A DNA stretch of 64,000 bases, taken from the NCBI GenBank assembly GCA_029961685.1, contig JARWKL010000014.1, positions 25,951,137-26,015,136 of the forward strand, written 5' to 3'. Position 1 is the first letter of the stretch. Each line of letters begins with the position of its first letter. Both the position numbers and the translations under genes were made by a program. Source of the DNA: Aristolochia californica. Lineage: Eukaryota; Streptophyta; Magnoliopsida; Piperales; Aristolochiaceae. Of this stretch, positions 1 to 12,600 are shown in pieces. The notes beneath the pieces were generated by a model. That model was not told the origin of the DNA, ran no database searches, and worked only from the letters and a program-made list of their open reading frames with translations.

Positions 1-642
1 CAAAAGCCTATCTTCATCTCTGTTGGCTAATTTTCCATACCTTTAACAAGCCTTCTGAGATTCCCAGATATCACTGGATGCATTTCCTCTTGTGTCTAAA
101 ACCTTAGTTATTCATCCAATTTGCTCCCTTCTGCAGCACATCATGCGTCAGCTTTAAAGGTATCCCATTGAAAACTCATGTTTGGTAATACTATTGTCCG
201 ACTAGTAAACCAACCTATCATAAAAAAAATAGAATGGGTTATTACCTATGTGGACTTGCAATGACTGCATTCCATTTAAGAGTGATTTATACCATGGGTT
301 TTATTTTGAACCATATGAGTTCCTCTTTTGTCTTAGTTCCAATTCCTAGTTAATCTCTAGGTTGATTTCTCAGCCAATGATCCAACTGGCTGGTGCTACC
401 CACCCTGACACATGTTAACTAACACTTTAAGTGATTTTACTGTATGCATGATTTGTGTCTTAAACTGTTGTGTTTGATTCTATATTCATTGTATGACAGA
501 CATTTTGACATATTTTGCAACTTCCCTTTCTTCTTTAGGTTTACATATTTTTCTTTTGGCTCTTTGCATTTTACTGTTTCAGCAGAATTGTGACTTAGCA
601 ATGAGACAGTAAATGGGTGATAGCATAAGGTCATTTTAACAG
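1..642 (+). other. Upstream intron sequence of CD2BP2-like gene
   Basis: No exon of the downstream gene could be recognised here. The segment is AT-rich and ends in a pyrimidine-rich stretch with an AG acceptor at 641-642, directly before the first exon in the window. The N-terminal exons must lie outside the window. I see no RNA gene or mobile element in it. Confidence 0.5.
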
Positions 643-3618
643 GTTTGGGGTAACTTTGAAGATGATGGTATGTTAATGGAGCCTTTCAATCTGGAGCAAG
701 AAAGAGAAGAGGGATACTTTGATGCAGCAGGAAATTTTGTTGAATATGTTGTTGAGAAGGAGGCAAAGGTTTGTATGACATTTGGGAATCCCTAAACATC
801 CAGACTGCATAAAAGTGTCTAACATGTTTTTTTCTAGGACGCATGGCTGGATAGCCTTGATACTGATCCAAGGATTGCTGGAAGAAATGTGAACCAAATA
901 AATGAAGTTCAAAAAGAAGTTGAAGAACTTTCGTCACAAGACATTGGAAGGATAAAGAGGCGTATTGCTGATCTGCTTCAGCCTGGAGAGACGGTAACTA
1001 TCTATGCTTGTTGGAAGTATGTTTCATTGCTTAAGTATCTTGAATTGTATTCAAACCTTTATCTAAGTTGTGATATCATTTGAATCTTCTTTTCAAAAAA
1101 AAAAAAAAATCATTTGAATCTCTATTTATTGTTTGGGTTTTGTATGGTAATCTATCTTATCATATGACAAGTGGGATTTTTACTCATTGAGACCTATTTT
1201 AAATTACATCACAGATTATCAAACAATCTTTTTCATGCTGTTGGTGTTTTTGGTTGTTAAATACTTTGATAATGTTTCTTTGCCCCTAGACAAGTCATGA
1301 TACACTCCTTCCTTCTATGGGCAACTTGTCTTCAGTGTATGCCTCCACTACCAAGTGCATTTATGACAATGGAAAACAATCCTAGAGTTAGAGAACATCC
1401 TTCTCAAGCTGTCATTCCATGACTAGCTACCACCCCTCTCCTCCTCTCATGGTTGATTAAAAATTAATTTTGATGGCCAGCTGGTATTGGGGGAGCCATT
1501 AAGATCTGGTTCCACCCTTCTAGCTTTCTCGGATCCAGCCAGTGTATGTGACTGTAAGGAGGCCGAATACAGCCTTTCTTACTGGCATGGAAGGTTATTC
1601 TTAGACTTTTTATGTGCTAATAATCATAGAAAGTGATTTGGCTGATGTTATTTCCTGAATGTCCATAGGTTTGGCTCCGGCTTTGGAGTCTAGGTACTTG
1701 TTTGATGAAACCAGATCTTGACAAATAAGAAACTTGGAGAGATTTAGAAGAGAGAGAAAAGAATTTGAGCAGAGAAGGAAATTGGATAGAAGCAGCAAGG
1801 TCCCGCATTTAAGATTTGTTTCGAAATTCGAGCCCACTCCCTTTTTATTTCACTTTAAGTGGCTTGAGATATAAGGACACGAATGCCCCTCTGTAAAAAA
1901 TCTCTTATAACCTGTTTAATACATAACAAAATTCTACCAGACTTGAAACATAACATAAAGGTAAGTAATCTAATGTACTGGAACTATATGACCTCCACTT
2001 GAGTTGGGTAAAATACCAAATTAACATTAGATCAGTGTTTTAACACACTCCATCAAGCTGGATAATAAATATCTAATAGTCCCAGCTTGTCACAAAATGC
2101 AAGGTGTTCACGCCTTTCGATGAACTTATCTCCAAATTGTTCTAAGGACTTCACATAAGGGGCTGGCCACTTTCCCTTGCATGACAACATCTCTAATGAA
2201 ATGACTGTCTACTTCTATATGCTTCGTCCATTCATGAAATATTGGTTATTTGCTATGAATATGTAAGCTTGATTATCACATTTCATAACCATAGTTCAGG
2301 AGCAGGAAACCCAAACACAACAAGGACAAACTTTACCCACAAAATTTCACTAACTTTATGAGCCATCGCTTTGTACTCTGCCTCAGCACTAGATCGAGCC
2401 ACTATGGCTTGTTTCTTGCTTTTCCAATTCACTAGGTTACCTCCAAGAAAACAGTAGTAACTAGTAGTAGATCTGTTGTCGGTTTTACACCCAGCATACT
2501 CTGCATTTGAATATCCCAATATATCAACCTTCTCATTCTGCGTATTCAGTAGGCCTTTCCTTGGAGCAACTTTCAAATATTTCAAAATTCTTTGACCCGC
2601 TTTTAAATGTGCCTATTTTGGGTTTTCCATGAATTGGCTCACTACTACTGCATAGGATATATCTGGCCTAGTAACTGTTACATAAATTAATTTCCCAACT
2701 AGGCGTCCACTGGCTTAGCTCCCAAGAACCCATACTCCTGCAACTTATTTACAACAAACTTCATTCGACAGAGAACAACACCCTTTTTGCTTTGAGCTAC
2801 TTCAATACCCAAAGATATTTCAACTACCCTAAATCTTTAATTTGGAAGTGTGTGGCCAGATGTGCTTTTACTTCCTCAATTCTTAGTCACTCCTAGATGA
2901 TATGATATCATCAACATACACTACTAATATAACAATACTAGTCTTTCTTTTCAGCACAAACAAAGAATGGTTCCGCTAGGGGATGCCCAGGCATCGCCGA
3001 CTTTGGTGGTGTTTTTGAGATGCGGATGGTTGAACTTTACTCACCTATTCGTGGCCCTTGGGGATTGTGGGCTTTACGGAAGCTGAGCTATCAGCACTCT
3101 ACCATGGCCTTCTCCTTTTCATCGCCATCTCAGTGGCCCTCTCATCATTGAGGGTGACTCTATGGTTGTCAGCAACTGGTGCTCCTCACTTTCTCACCTC
3201 CTTGGTGGCATTGGAACGTTCTCCACAGCATTGTTGATATTAGTACCCAGATCCAATGTTTTTGGACCACACCTCGAGAATCAGCAAACTCATTTGTTGA
3301 TTCTCTTGCTAAAAATGGAGCCCTCCTCCAATCCCTGATTGTAAGGGGAGAGCTCCCCTAGTTTTCTCTTGTTTCCTGCTCCTTTTTTCGCTAATAAAAA
3401 AATGCTTTTACTGAAAAAAAACAATCAACTAAGTGGTCATGGCAGGAAGAAAAAGAAGAAAAATCTGATCTTTAACCTTCTAGTCCAGAAATTGATGAAA
3501 AAAACCTTCAATAGGGTTGATCAATTAGGAAGGTGAAGCTAAGATCTGTAGAAAAGCTGCCCCAAGAACATCTTCTACTGCTCTAATACAAGAAAAAATG
3601 AGAAACTTGGATAGATTT

Positions 3619-3660
<42 letters not shown>

Positions 3661-6600
3661 TCCAAAAGAATCCTGGATCCTTATAAAAAGATAGAATATC
3701 TAGATTTAAGAATCCCCTCTAAATTTGAATTTAAATTTATAGGCTCTAGTTCTCTAAAATGTCATTTTAATAGCGAAGAACACAGTTTACACGGTACTAA
3801 CCCATACCTGAACAGTATAATAGACCTAATAATCAGTTTAGGAAGTTCCCTTCAAGATAAATTAATAGATTTAGACTTTATCCTAACCAGAATACAGGAC
3901 GAAGTAAAAATCCTCAAGGGAAAAACAGAAAGGTTGGCTGAAAATTTAGATTATTTAAAAAAGGAACCCAACAAAATATAGATAAAGAAATAGATCTTAT
4001 CACCCAAAAGTTAAAAGTAGTTAAAATAGACCAACCAAAAACAACCCAACCTAAAAGACAATGGCAGTTTCACAGAGAAGTGAAGAATCAATCTCAGAAA
4101 TAGGAAGCTCCTTTAGAAACCTGAACATATTGGAAAGACTTACGGATAGAAGAAGTGTAGATCAGAGGGATATCCAGCTAGATGATATCATAGATGTTGA
4201 TCAAGATATTACTGTATTTAGTAATAACCAGCTAAACTTACTAAATCCCAGGCAGTTATATAGAACAGGACCTCTAAATTTTCAGACCGGATTATTTAGA
4301 CATTATAGAGAACTTCAGATAAGCTGTGTAGGACAAGATTCTGTTAATGTTAATTTAATTGCAGAACAAGCCTTTAAAGAAATGAAAAAGATTTATTCCC
4401 TAATCCACCTAGGACTAATAGTAATAGGCATAAAAGGCCTAGGCAGAAAACATTTAGGCACTAAAACCTTACTAAGTATTTATGACAATAGATGGGCAGA
4501 CCCTAAAAAAGCTATGTTAGGGATAACAGAAGTAGACATGAACCAGAATGGAGGAATATTTTACTGTTCCCCTGACTTCCTTCTTGGTTTACAAGATTTC
4601 AGAAAATACATTAAGATAGGAATTCAGACTAAAGGATATGATTCCTTTGTTGGGAACAATTTACTATTATGTATAAGATTTTTAGGCAGATGTACTAGTT
4701 CCAGTACCACTAAATTTAAAATAAAAATTGATGATGTGGTAAATTTAATAGGTAATAAAGGAATAAAGTTACTAAAACCTATAAAATATTCTCTAGAAGA
4801 CTTAGCAGGATTAGATTGGAACCTTAAGTTCAGAGAAGAAAAAGTAATTAGTCCAGAAGAAAGTATAATGTATACAGACACAAAAGGAAATATCAATATC
4901 AGATTTAACAGTTATGAACAAAAGAATACAGAAGAATTAGAATCAATTTCAAGTGATAATTATGAGTTAGTAAATATTGAAGCAGAAACTGATGAGATAA
5001 TATACCCTAAAGAACTAGGATTACAATTAGCCGAAAGAGAACTCCTTCATTTAGAAGAAGATTTAATTAAAAATAAACAAATAAAAGAAGAAGAATATTT
5101 AAATTATGATAATGAGCTAAATATCAGAATAGGAACTATGCCTTTGGAACCCAAAGAAGAAGAAACATCAAGTATAAAAGAATATATGGACGAAGAAAGT
5201 TCTGTAAACAATCCAGGAAGCTATTCTACCTATCCCAGGCAACCACCCAGAGAAGTTTGTTATTCCGGCAACATGCCTAGATTACCTTATACCGAACCAG
5301 TCCACTTTGATAAAAAGATACATCCAAAGGGAAAAAGAAAAGAAACTGAAAGACCTATTACTTTCCAAGAGAAGGGAAAGGGAAAAATTCTTAATCTGTC
5401 AGCCCATGATCCCCAAGAATGGACTACTGTTTTAGACTTATGGAAAAACCAAGTAGTATCAGATTACATCCAGAATTTTTCTTCCCAAGATGTAGAAGAA
5501 ATGTATAGGTATTTAGAAACATTTTTAGGAGAAAGTGTTAAAGCCTTATGGGAAAGCTATAAAAGGTATAACCCAGAAGAATTTGGACAATTAATGAGCC
5601 TAGGATCAAATCCTTATAACTTTGTGAATAAGGTTTTCCAATTAGTAACAGGGGATGACCCTAATTTAGGTTCCATCACACTACAGAAAGATGCAGTAAT
5701 CTATCTAGAACAACTTAGCTTACATAATTACAAATATGTTAAAAAATTCCTACAAGATTATTTTTATTATACTTGCATTTCAGGGAATGCATTTAACAAA
5801 GACTTAGGAATTAAACTCTTTAGAAAATTACCTGGAGCCTTAGGAAAAGAGATATACGAGAAATAGCAAAATATAGAAAACACTAACCCTACTTCTGTAT
5901 ACTCCATAGGGCAGAGAACTAAGTTTATCATGACAGTGCTACAAGAAAAATGTACAGATATTCAAATCCAGAGGCAACTAAAAGGAGATGACTTTGGATT
6001 TTGTAAACAGATATACACTATACAAGCTTATGGATTCAAAGATTCTAGACAAAAATCTAGGAAACCCAAAAGGTTCGTCAGAAAAGGATACTTTATTAGA
6101 AGATCCAAAAGTAGAAAACCATACTTAAATAAAGATAGACATGTCAGACGATTTAATCCCAAACGAACTTATAAGAATAAGCTCACCTGCTATATTTGTG
6201 GCCAAACAGAACATTTAGCAAACACCTGTCCAAAAAGACAGAATATTAATTCCATAAGATCCACCTTAGTAGAAAATGTACAACAAGATCTTATAGAAGT
6301 TGATGAATATCTGTCCAACACAGAATCTATCTATAGCATAGTCAGCATCCCAAATGTTCCCTTTGATACTTCTGACTCAGAAGATGATCTTATCTTAGAT
6401 CTAGATCTAGACGAGAATATTGACTTAATGGATACCACTCTTGCCTGCTCCCATACATGGTTGTGGAATACCGGCCTAGACAGTAATCCATGTTTTAAGT
6501 GTTCCTGGTATCCAAGTAAAAAGCAACGAGCCAAATGCTCTCTTTGTTTCTTAGAAGCTTGTCTCCCATGCCTCAAACAACTAGGCATCACTCCCGCATA

Positions 6601-9600
6601 ACACCCACCTCATACCAAGATCTATAATATTAAATTAGAAATCATGGCTAGAAAAATAGACAATTGTGAAGCTGAGATCTCCCTCCTTAAACATCGCCTA
6701 GATACTCTTGAAAAAGACTCTTACGACGGTATAACAGTCGGCCTAGATGACCCAGAACCATCTTTCCCTGAAACTTCCTTGGTATGTAATCCAGATAAAT
6801 CTTTCTCTAGTATCTTAGTCAGAGCCAAGATCACTTTTCCAGATAAATATTCCCTCGTCTTAGATGCTTTAGTTGATTCTGGTTGCACCAAATGCATTAT
6901 TCATCGCAGATTAGTTCCCCGCAAATATCTCAAACATACTAGTAAGCAAGTCTTTAGCCAACAGGTAGATGGGACGTACAACCCCTATACCACTTATTTT
7001 TGATGATGGAAAGATCCAGTTTTTTACCAATTGTTCCACCTTTTTAGGCTCTTATCCCTTACCTTTAACCTGGGTCCGTGATCTTAAGCTTAAAGTCGAT
7101 TTTATATTAGGCCTCAACTTTATTCTTCATAATAATGGCTCTTTAACCATCTCCCGGGACTTCCTCCAATTCCATAAGAATTCTAGTACCGTTCCTGTCC
7201 AAACTGTTTATTCTCCTACCCTTTCTTCTTCAACGGAGCGTGGTGGCCCCTCAGAAGCCAGCAGTAGTTGTCAATGTCCAATTTTAGGAAGTTGCCAAAA
7301 AACACCAAACCAAGCCACAATTCACGCTTTAGAACAACAATTAGAAACCAACCTTGTAAAATTAGATAATAAACTTCTTTGTTATGAAGACCTAGAACTC
7401 ATTGAAGTCCCTATTCAAAAGACTCAAACCCTAGAAGAAGAAGTACGACATACTGGATTAGTCCAAGTAACAGCCCAACCAGAACCATACATTCAACCAT
7501 TACCTAGTCCTCAAGCGTATCCAGAAGAAATAATGGAAGATAATGAAGATTTTGACGATCGGATAGAAAGAATGATAGATTTAGATTATTCCTTCTTAGA
7601 CACAGAAAAACTTTATTTAGAAATTATCAATATTCATCATAATGATAAACAACATTTACAACAAATTATAGATAAGTTAGACCAATTAGAATATTTTGGA
7701 GAAAATCCACTTAAACATTGGGAAAATAACCATATCCAATGTAGATTAGAATTATTAAATCCCAGTTACATTGTTAAAACAGCCAATATAGAAGCTACAA
7801 ATTTAGATAAAGAAGATTTCAAACAACATATTTCTGAGTTATTAAAATTAGGAATTATAAGAAAATCTATAAGTCTCCACAGATCTGCAGCCTTCATAGT
7901 TAGAAAACATAGTGAACAAAAAAGAGGTAAATCTAGAATGGTAATTAATTATAAAAGACTAAATGACAACACTGTAACGGATAGTTATAATATCCCAGAC
8001 AAAACCCAACTAATTAATAGAATTCAGGATAAAAAGATTTTCAGTAAGTTTGATTGTAAGTCTGGATTTTGGCAAGTAAAAATGCACCCAGACAGTATCG
8101 AATGGACAGCTTTCACCTGCCCAGAGGGACACTATGAATGGCTCGTAATGCCATTTGGACTTAAAAATGCACCCTCTATATTCCAAAGGAAAATGGATAA
8201 TCTATTTAAAAAATATGATACCTTCGTCTTAGTCTATATAGATGATATATTAGTCTTTAGTAAAACAATAGAAGAACATATAGGACATTTGCAATTAGTT
8301 CTTGCTACATTTATGCAAGAAGGTATTATTATTAGCAAAACAAAGATAGAACTTTTTAAAGAATATATAAAATTCTTAGGTGTCAACATAGGACAAGGCC
8401 AGATTGAATTACAAGATCACATTTCAAAGAAAATTTTAGAAATGCCAGATGACCTTTCAGACACAAAACAACTACAAAGATTCCTTGGCTTAGTTAATTA
8501 TGCAAGACCATTTTTGAAAGATATAGGAAAAATGATAGGACCACTATATGGTAAAACGTCTCCTAATGGGCAAAAGTTTTTTAACCAAGAAGATAAAAAT
8601 TTAGTTAAAAAAGTTAAAGAAAAAGTAAAAACCTTATCTAAACTACAGATGCCTTTAGATTCTGATTATATTATTATAGAAACAGATGGAAGCAATCTAG
8701 GATGGGGAGAGTCCTTATTGCTAAACCCCACCAATATAGTGACAAAGAGGAAGAAAGAATTTGTAGTTATGCTAGCGGAAAATTCAAAGAAAAAGGAAAT
8801 ATGAGTAGTATAGATTCAGAAATCCTAGCGGTCATTTATTCATTAGAAGCTTTCAGATTATTTATTATTAATAAATCAGAATTTACTCTAAGAACAGATT
8901 GCGAAGCCATAGTAAAATATTTTCAAAGGAGTAAGGAAAATAAAATAAGTAGAAGAAGGTGGTTAAATTTAGTTGATATTATTACCGGTAATGGATACCG
9001 AATAGTTTTTGAACATATAAAAGGTAAAAATAACAGTCTTGCTGATACTTTAAGTAGAAGATTTTTTGATACAAAACTTATTTCTTGACAGATGGATTTT
9101 CCTGATCGCCCTTCCAGACCTTCGTCCTCAAGATTTAACAATTATGGACAAGAAATTTTATGTTTTGGTAATCAAAAGTTAGTAGTCTTTCCTAAGTCCA
9201 ATATTACTTTTAAGACCTTGCCCACAGTATCAGTTACTAAAGAAGAACAATGTCTTTTAGACAATTTATGGTTAGCCTACCAAAGAATTCCTAAAGATCA
9301 AAAGTATTTTTTAGCCAGTCTTAATGGTCTCTCAGAATACTTCACTCAGAAAAAGAAAAGTTTCAATTTCTATGTCGTTTTCCGAGGTCGTACTCCAGGA
9401 GTTTTTCATTCCTGGATAGAAGTAGTCGAAAGTATCCAGAATTTCCAAAGACCTATCTATAAAGGTTTTAATAATTTGCAAGAAGCCTTAGAAGTAGCAA
9501 AACTGACCATAGGTACTAATTACTATATTGCTCCTTCCTTAAGACATATGAGAGAAGACCAAGTGTCTTATGGTGTCGCCAAAGACAACAAAAGAATTAT

Positions 9601-12600
9601 ATTTTGTGATCATTGCGAAACTTTAGCCAAGACAATCCAGAGACTTAATGAAAAAAGAAGACTTCTGGAAGAGAAAAATGACTTTCAAAAAGAATATATC
9701 AAGACTCTAGAAGAAGAGAATAGACAATGGAAAGCCAAGGCAACAGGTACTTTCTGTACCCAGACCCCTACTAGTGAAGAGTTTTCACTAGCTAGTCCGG
9801 CTCAAACGACAGCCGGTAAAGACACATCAAGTCCGTTGATGGCTGGGCATTTGCCAAAAATGCCACAAGAAAAGAATAAAGAAAAGAAGATCGAGACTAC
9901 TCCAGAAAAAGATGAAATTAAAAAGATGATGGATGATTATTTTAGAGAATATCTTAAAGATCAAGGATACGAGAAAAAAGACTCAGACACGTCAAGCAAG
10001 ACTGGGTCCACAGGAACCCAAACTTTACAATGTTACTCTCAAGATGAAGATGAAGACTATGACTACGACTCTGAAGCCATCCAGAATCTTATCACCTTGG
10101 ATGGCAAATAAGATAAGATTTTCATTAGAAAAGAGACTGGCTAGAAAAGACTAAAGTAAAGATAAGATAGAAAAGAGATTGGTTAGAAAAGACAAAAAAA
10201 AAAAAAAAAAAAAGAACATCTTCTACTGCTCTAATATGAGAAAAAATTAGAAACTTGGATAGATTTAGAAGAGAGAGAGAGAGAGAGATCTTATCACCTT
10301 GGATGGCAAATAAGATAAGATTTTCATTAGAAAAGAGACTGGCTAGAAAAGACTAAAGTAAAGATAACATAGAAAAGAGGTAAGATAGAAAAGAGACTGG
10401 TTAGAAAAGACTTGCATGCTCATGATGATTCCGAAGTGAGAGGAAACCGTTACAGAGCCAAACAAAAAAGAATTTAGGAGGTCCCTTAAGGAAGACCCCG
10501 AACTACTGGAATAAAGAAAACGAAAGTGAGAACTTACAGAGAAAGATGGAAACGATCAGTATCAGTAAGGAGTCGGAACAAAGCAGACTAAAGTCATGGA
10601 AGCAAGTGATGGGCAAAAGGATTCTCTCATTCATATCTTCTGAACATTACATAAGGCTTATTTATAGCCAAAACTTAACCGACACAAGGAGGCAAAAGGA
10701 ATCACCCGGGTGCTCATTGGGCCCCATTGTCAGTGATATGTCCTAGTTTTGCTTTCCAGGTGTTAGGTTGATATTAAATCTTTACAAAAGTAAAAAGGAA
10801 AAAATACAATAATGAACACTTTTACAAAGGTAAACAGGGAAAAGTACAATAGAGGCACACTTTGTCAACTTTGGTCTGTCTTTGTCTGCCTGTCTTTGTC
10901 TTGAAACCACGAATCTTGCAAACTATGGGCAAGTCTGTTTGTCCTTGTCTTGAAACCACGGATCTTGCAAACTATGGGTAGAGAAACCTGGAAGAGGTTT
11001 TTTTTTTTTTTTTGTCTTTTCTAACCTGTCTCTTTTCTATCTTATCTCTTTTCTATGTTATCTTTACTTTAGTCTTTTCTAGCCAGTCTCTTTTCTAATG
11101 AAAATCTTATCTTATTTGCCATCCAAGGTGATAAGATTCTGGATGGCTTCAGAGTCGTAGTCATAGTCTTCATCTTCATCTTGAGAGTAACATTGTAAAG
11201 TTTGGGTTCCTGTGGACCCAGTCTTGCTTGATGTGTCTGAGTCTTTTTTCTCGTATCCTTGATCTTTAAGATATTCTCTAAAATAATCATCCATCATCTT
11301 TTTAATTTCATATTTTTCTGGAGCAGTCTCGATCTTCTTTTCTTTATTCTTTTCTTGTGGCATTTTTGGCAAATGCCCAGCCATCAACGAACTTGATGTG
11401 TCTTTACCGGCTGCCGTTTGAGCCGGACTAGCTAGTGAAAACCCTTCACTAGTAGGGGTCTGGGTACATAAAGTACCTGTTGCCTTGGCTTTCCATTGTC
11501 TATTCTCTTCTTCTAGAGTCTTGATATATTCTTTTTGAAAATCATTTTTCTCTTCCAGAAGTCTTCTTTTTTCATTAGTCTCTGGATTGTCTTGGCTAAA
11601 GTATCGCAATGTTCACAAAATATAATTCTTTTGTTGTCTTTGGCGACGCCATAAGACACTTGGTCTTCTCTCATATGTCTTAAGGAAGGAGCAATATAGT
11701 AATTAGTACCTATGGTCAGTTTTGCTGCTTCTAAGACTTCTTGCAAATTATTAAAACCTTTATAGATAGGTCTTGGGAAATTCTGGATACTTTCGACTAC
11801 TTCTGTCCAGGAATGAAAAACTCCTGGAGTACGACCTTGGAAAACGACATAGAAATTGAAACTTTTCTTTTTCTGAGTGAAGTATTCTGAGAGACCATTA
11901 AGACTGGCTAAAAAATACTTTTGATCTTTAGGAATTCTTTGGTAGGCTAACCATAAATTGTCTAAAAGACATTGTTCTTCTCTAGTAACTGATACTGTGG
12001 GCAAGGTCTTAAAAGTAATATTGGACTTAGGAAAGACTACTAACTTTTGATTACCAAAACATAAAATTTCTTGTCCATAATTGTTAAATCTTGAGGACGA
12101 AGGTCTGGAAGGGCGATCAGGAAAATCCATCTGTCAAGAAATAAGTTTTGTATCAAAAAATCTTCTACTTAAAGTATCAGCAAGACTGTTATTTTTACCT
12201 TTTATATGTTCAAAAACTATTCGGTATCCATTACCGGTAATAATATCAACTAAATTTAACCACCTTCTTCTACTTATTTTATTTTCCTTACTCCTTTGAA
12301 AATATTTTACTATGGCTTCGCAATCTGTTCTTAGAGTAAATTCTGATTTATTAATAATAAATAATCTGAAAGCTTCTAATGAATAAATGACCGCTAGGAT
12401 TTCTGAATCTATACTACTCATATTTCCTTTTTCTTTGAATTTTCCGCTAGCATAACTACAAATTCTTTCTTCCTCTTTGTCACTATATTGGTGGGGTTTG
12501 GCAATAAGGACTCCTTCCCATCCTAGATTGCTTCCATCTGTTTCTATAATAATATAATCAGAATCTAAAGGCATCTGTAGTTTAGATAAGGTTTTTACTT

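Larger units (their letters stand above)
3662..10213 (+). mobile_element. Endogenous pararetrovirus (Caulimoviridae), plus-strand copy
   Basis: It contains, in order, a VAP-like ORF, movement/coat protein, protease-RT-RNase H and viroplasmin, about 6.55 kb. It begins within the last bases of the tRNA primer site (CCAAAAGAATC) and ends in the A-tract 10194-10213 after the last gene. The leader and promoter (about 1.6 kb) are therefore missing. Lesions: an in-frame stop at 5864, a frameshift near 6970 and a one-base loss near 8705. It is about 98% identical in protein to the minus-strand copy where they overlap. It cannot be assigned to a genus without a search. Confidence 0.9.

Noticed and set aside
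3598..3661. Methionine and GA-encoded ERERERE stretch as the start of the first viral ORF
   Set aside because: This part is copia LTR and (GA)n microsatellite. The viral frame only begins at 3662, and the second copy does not have it.
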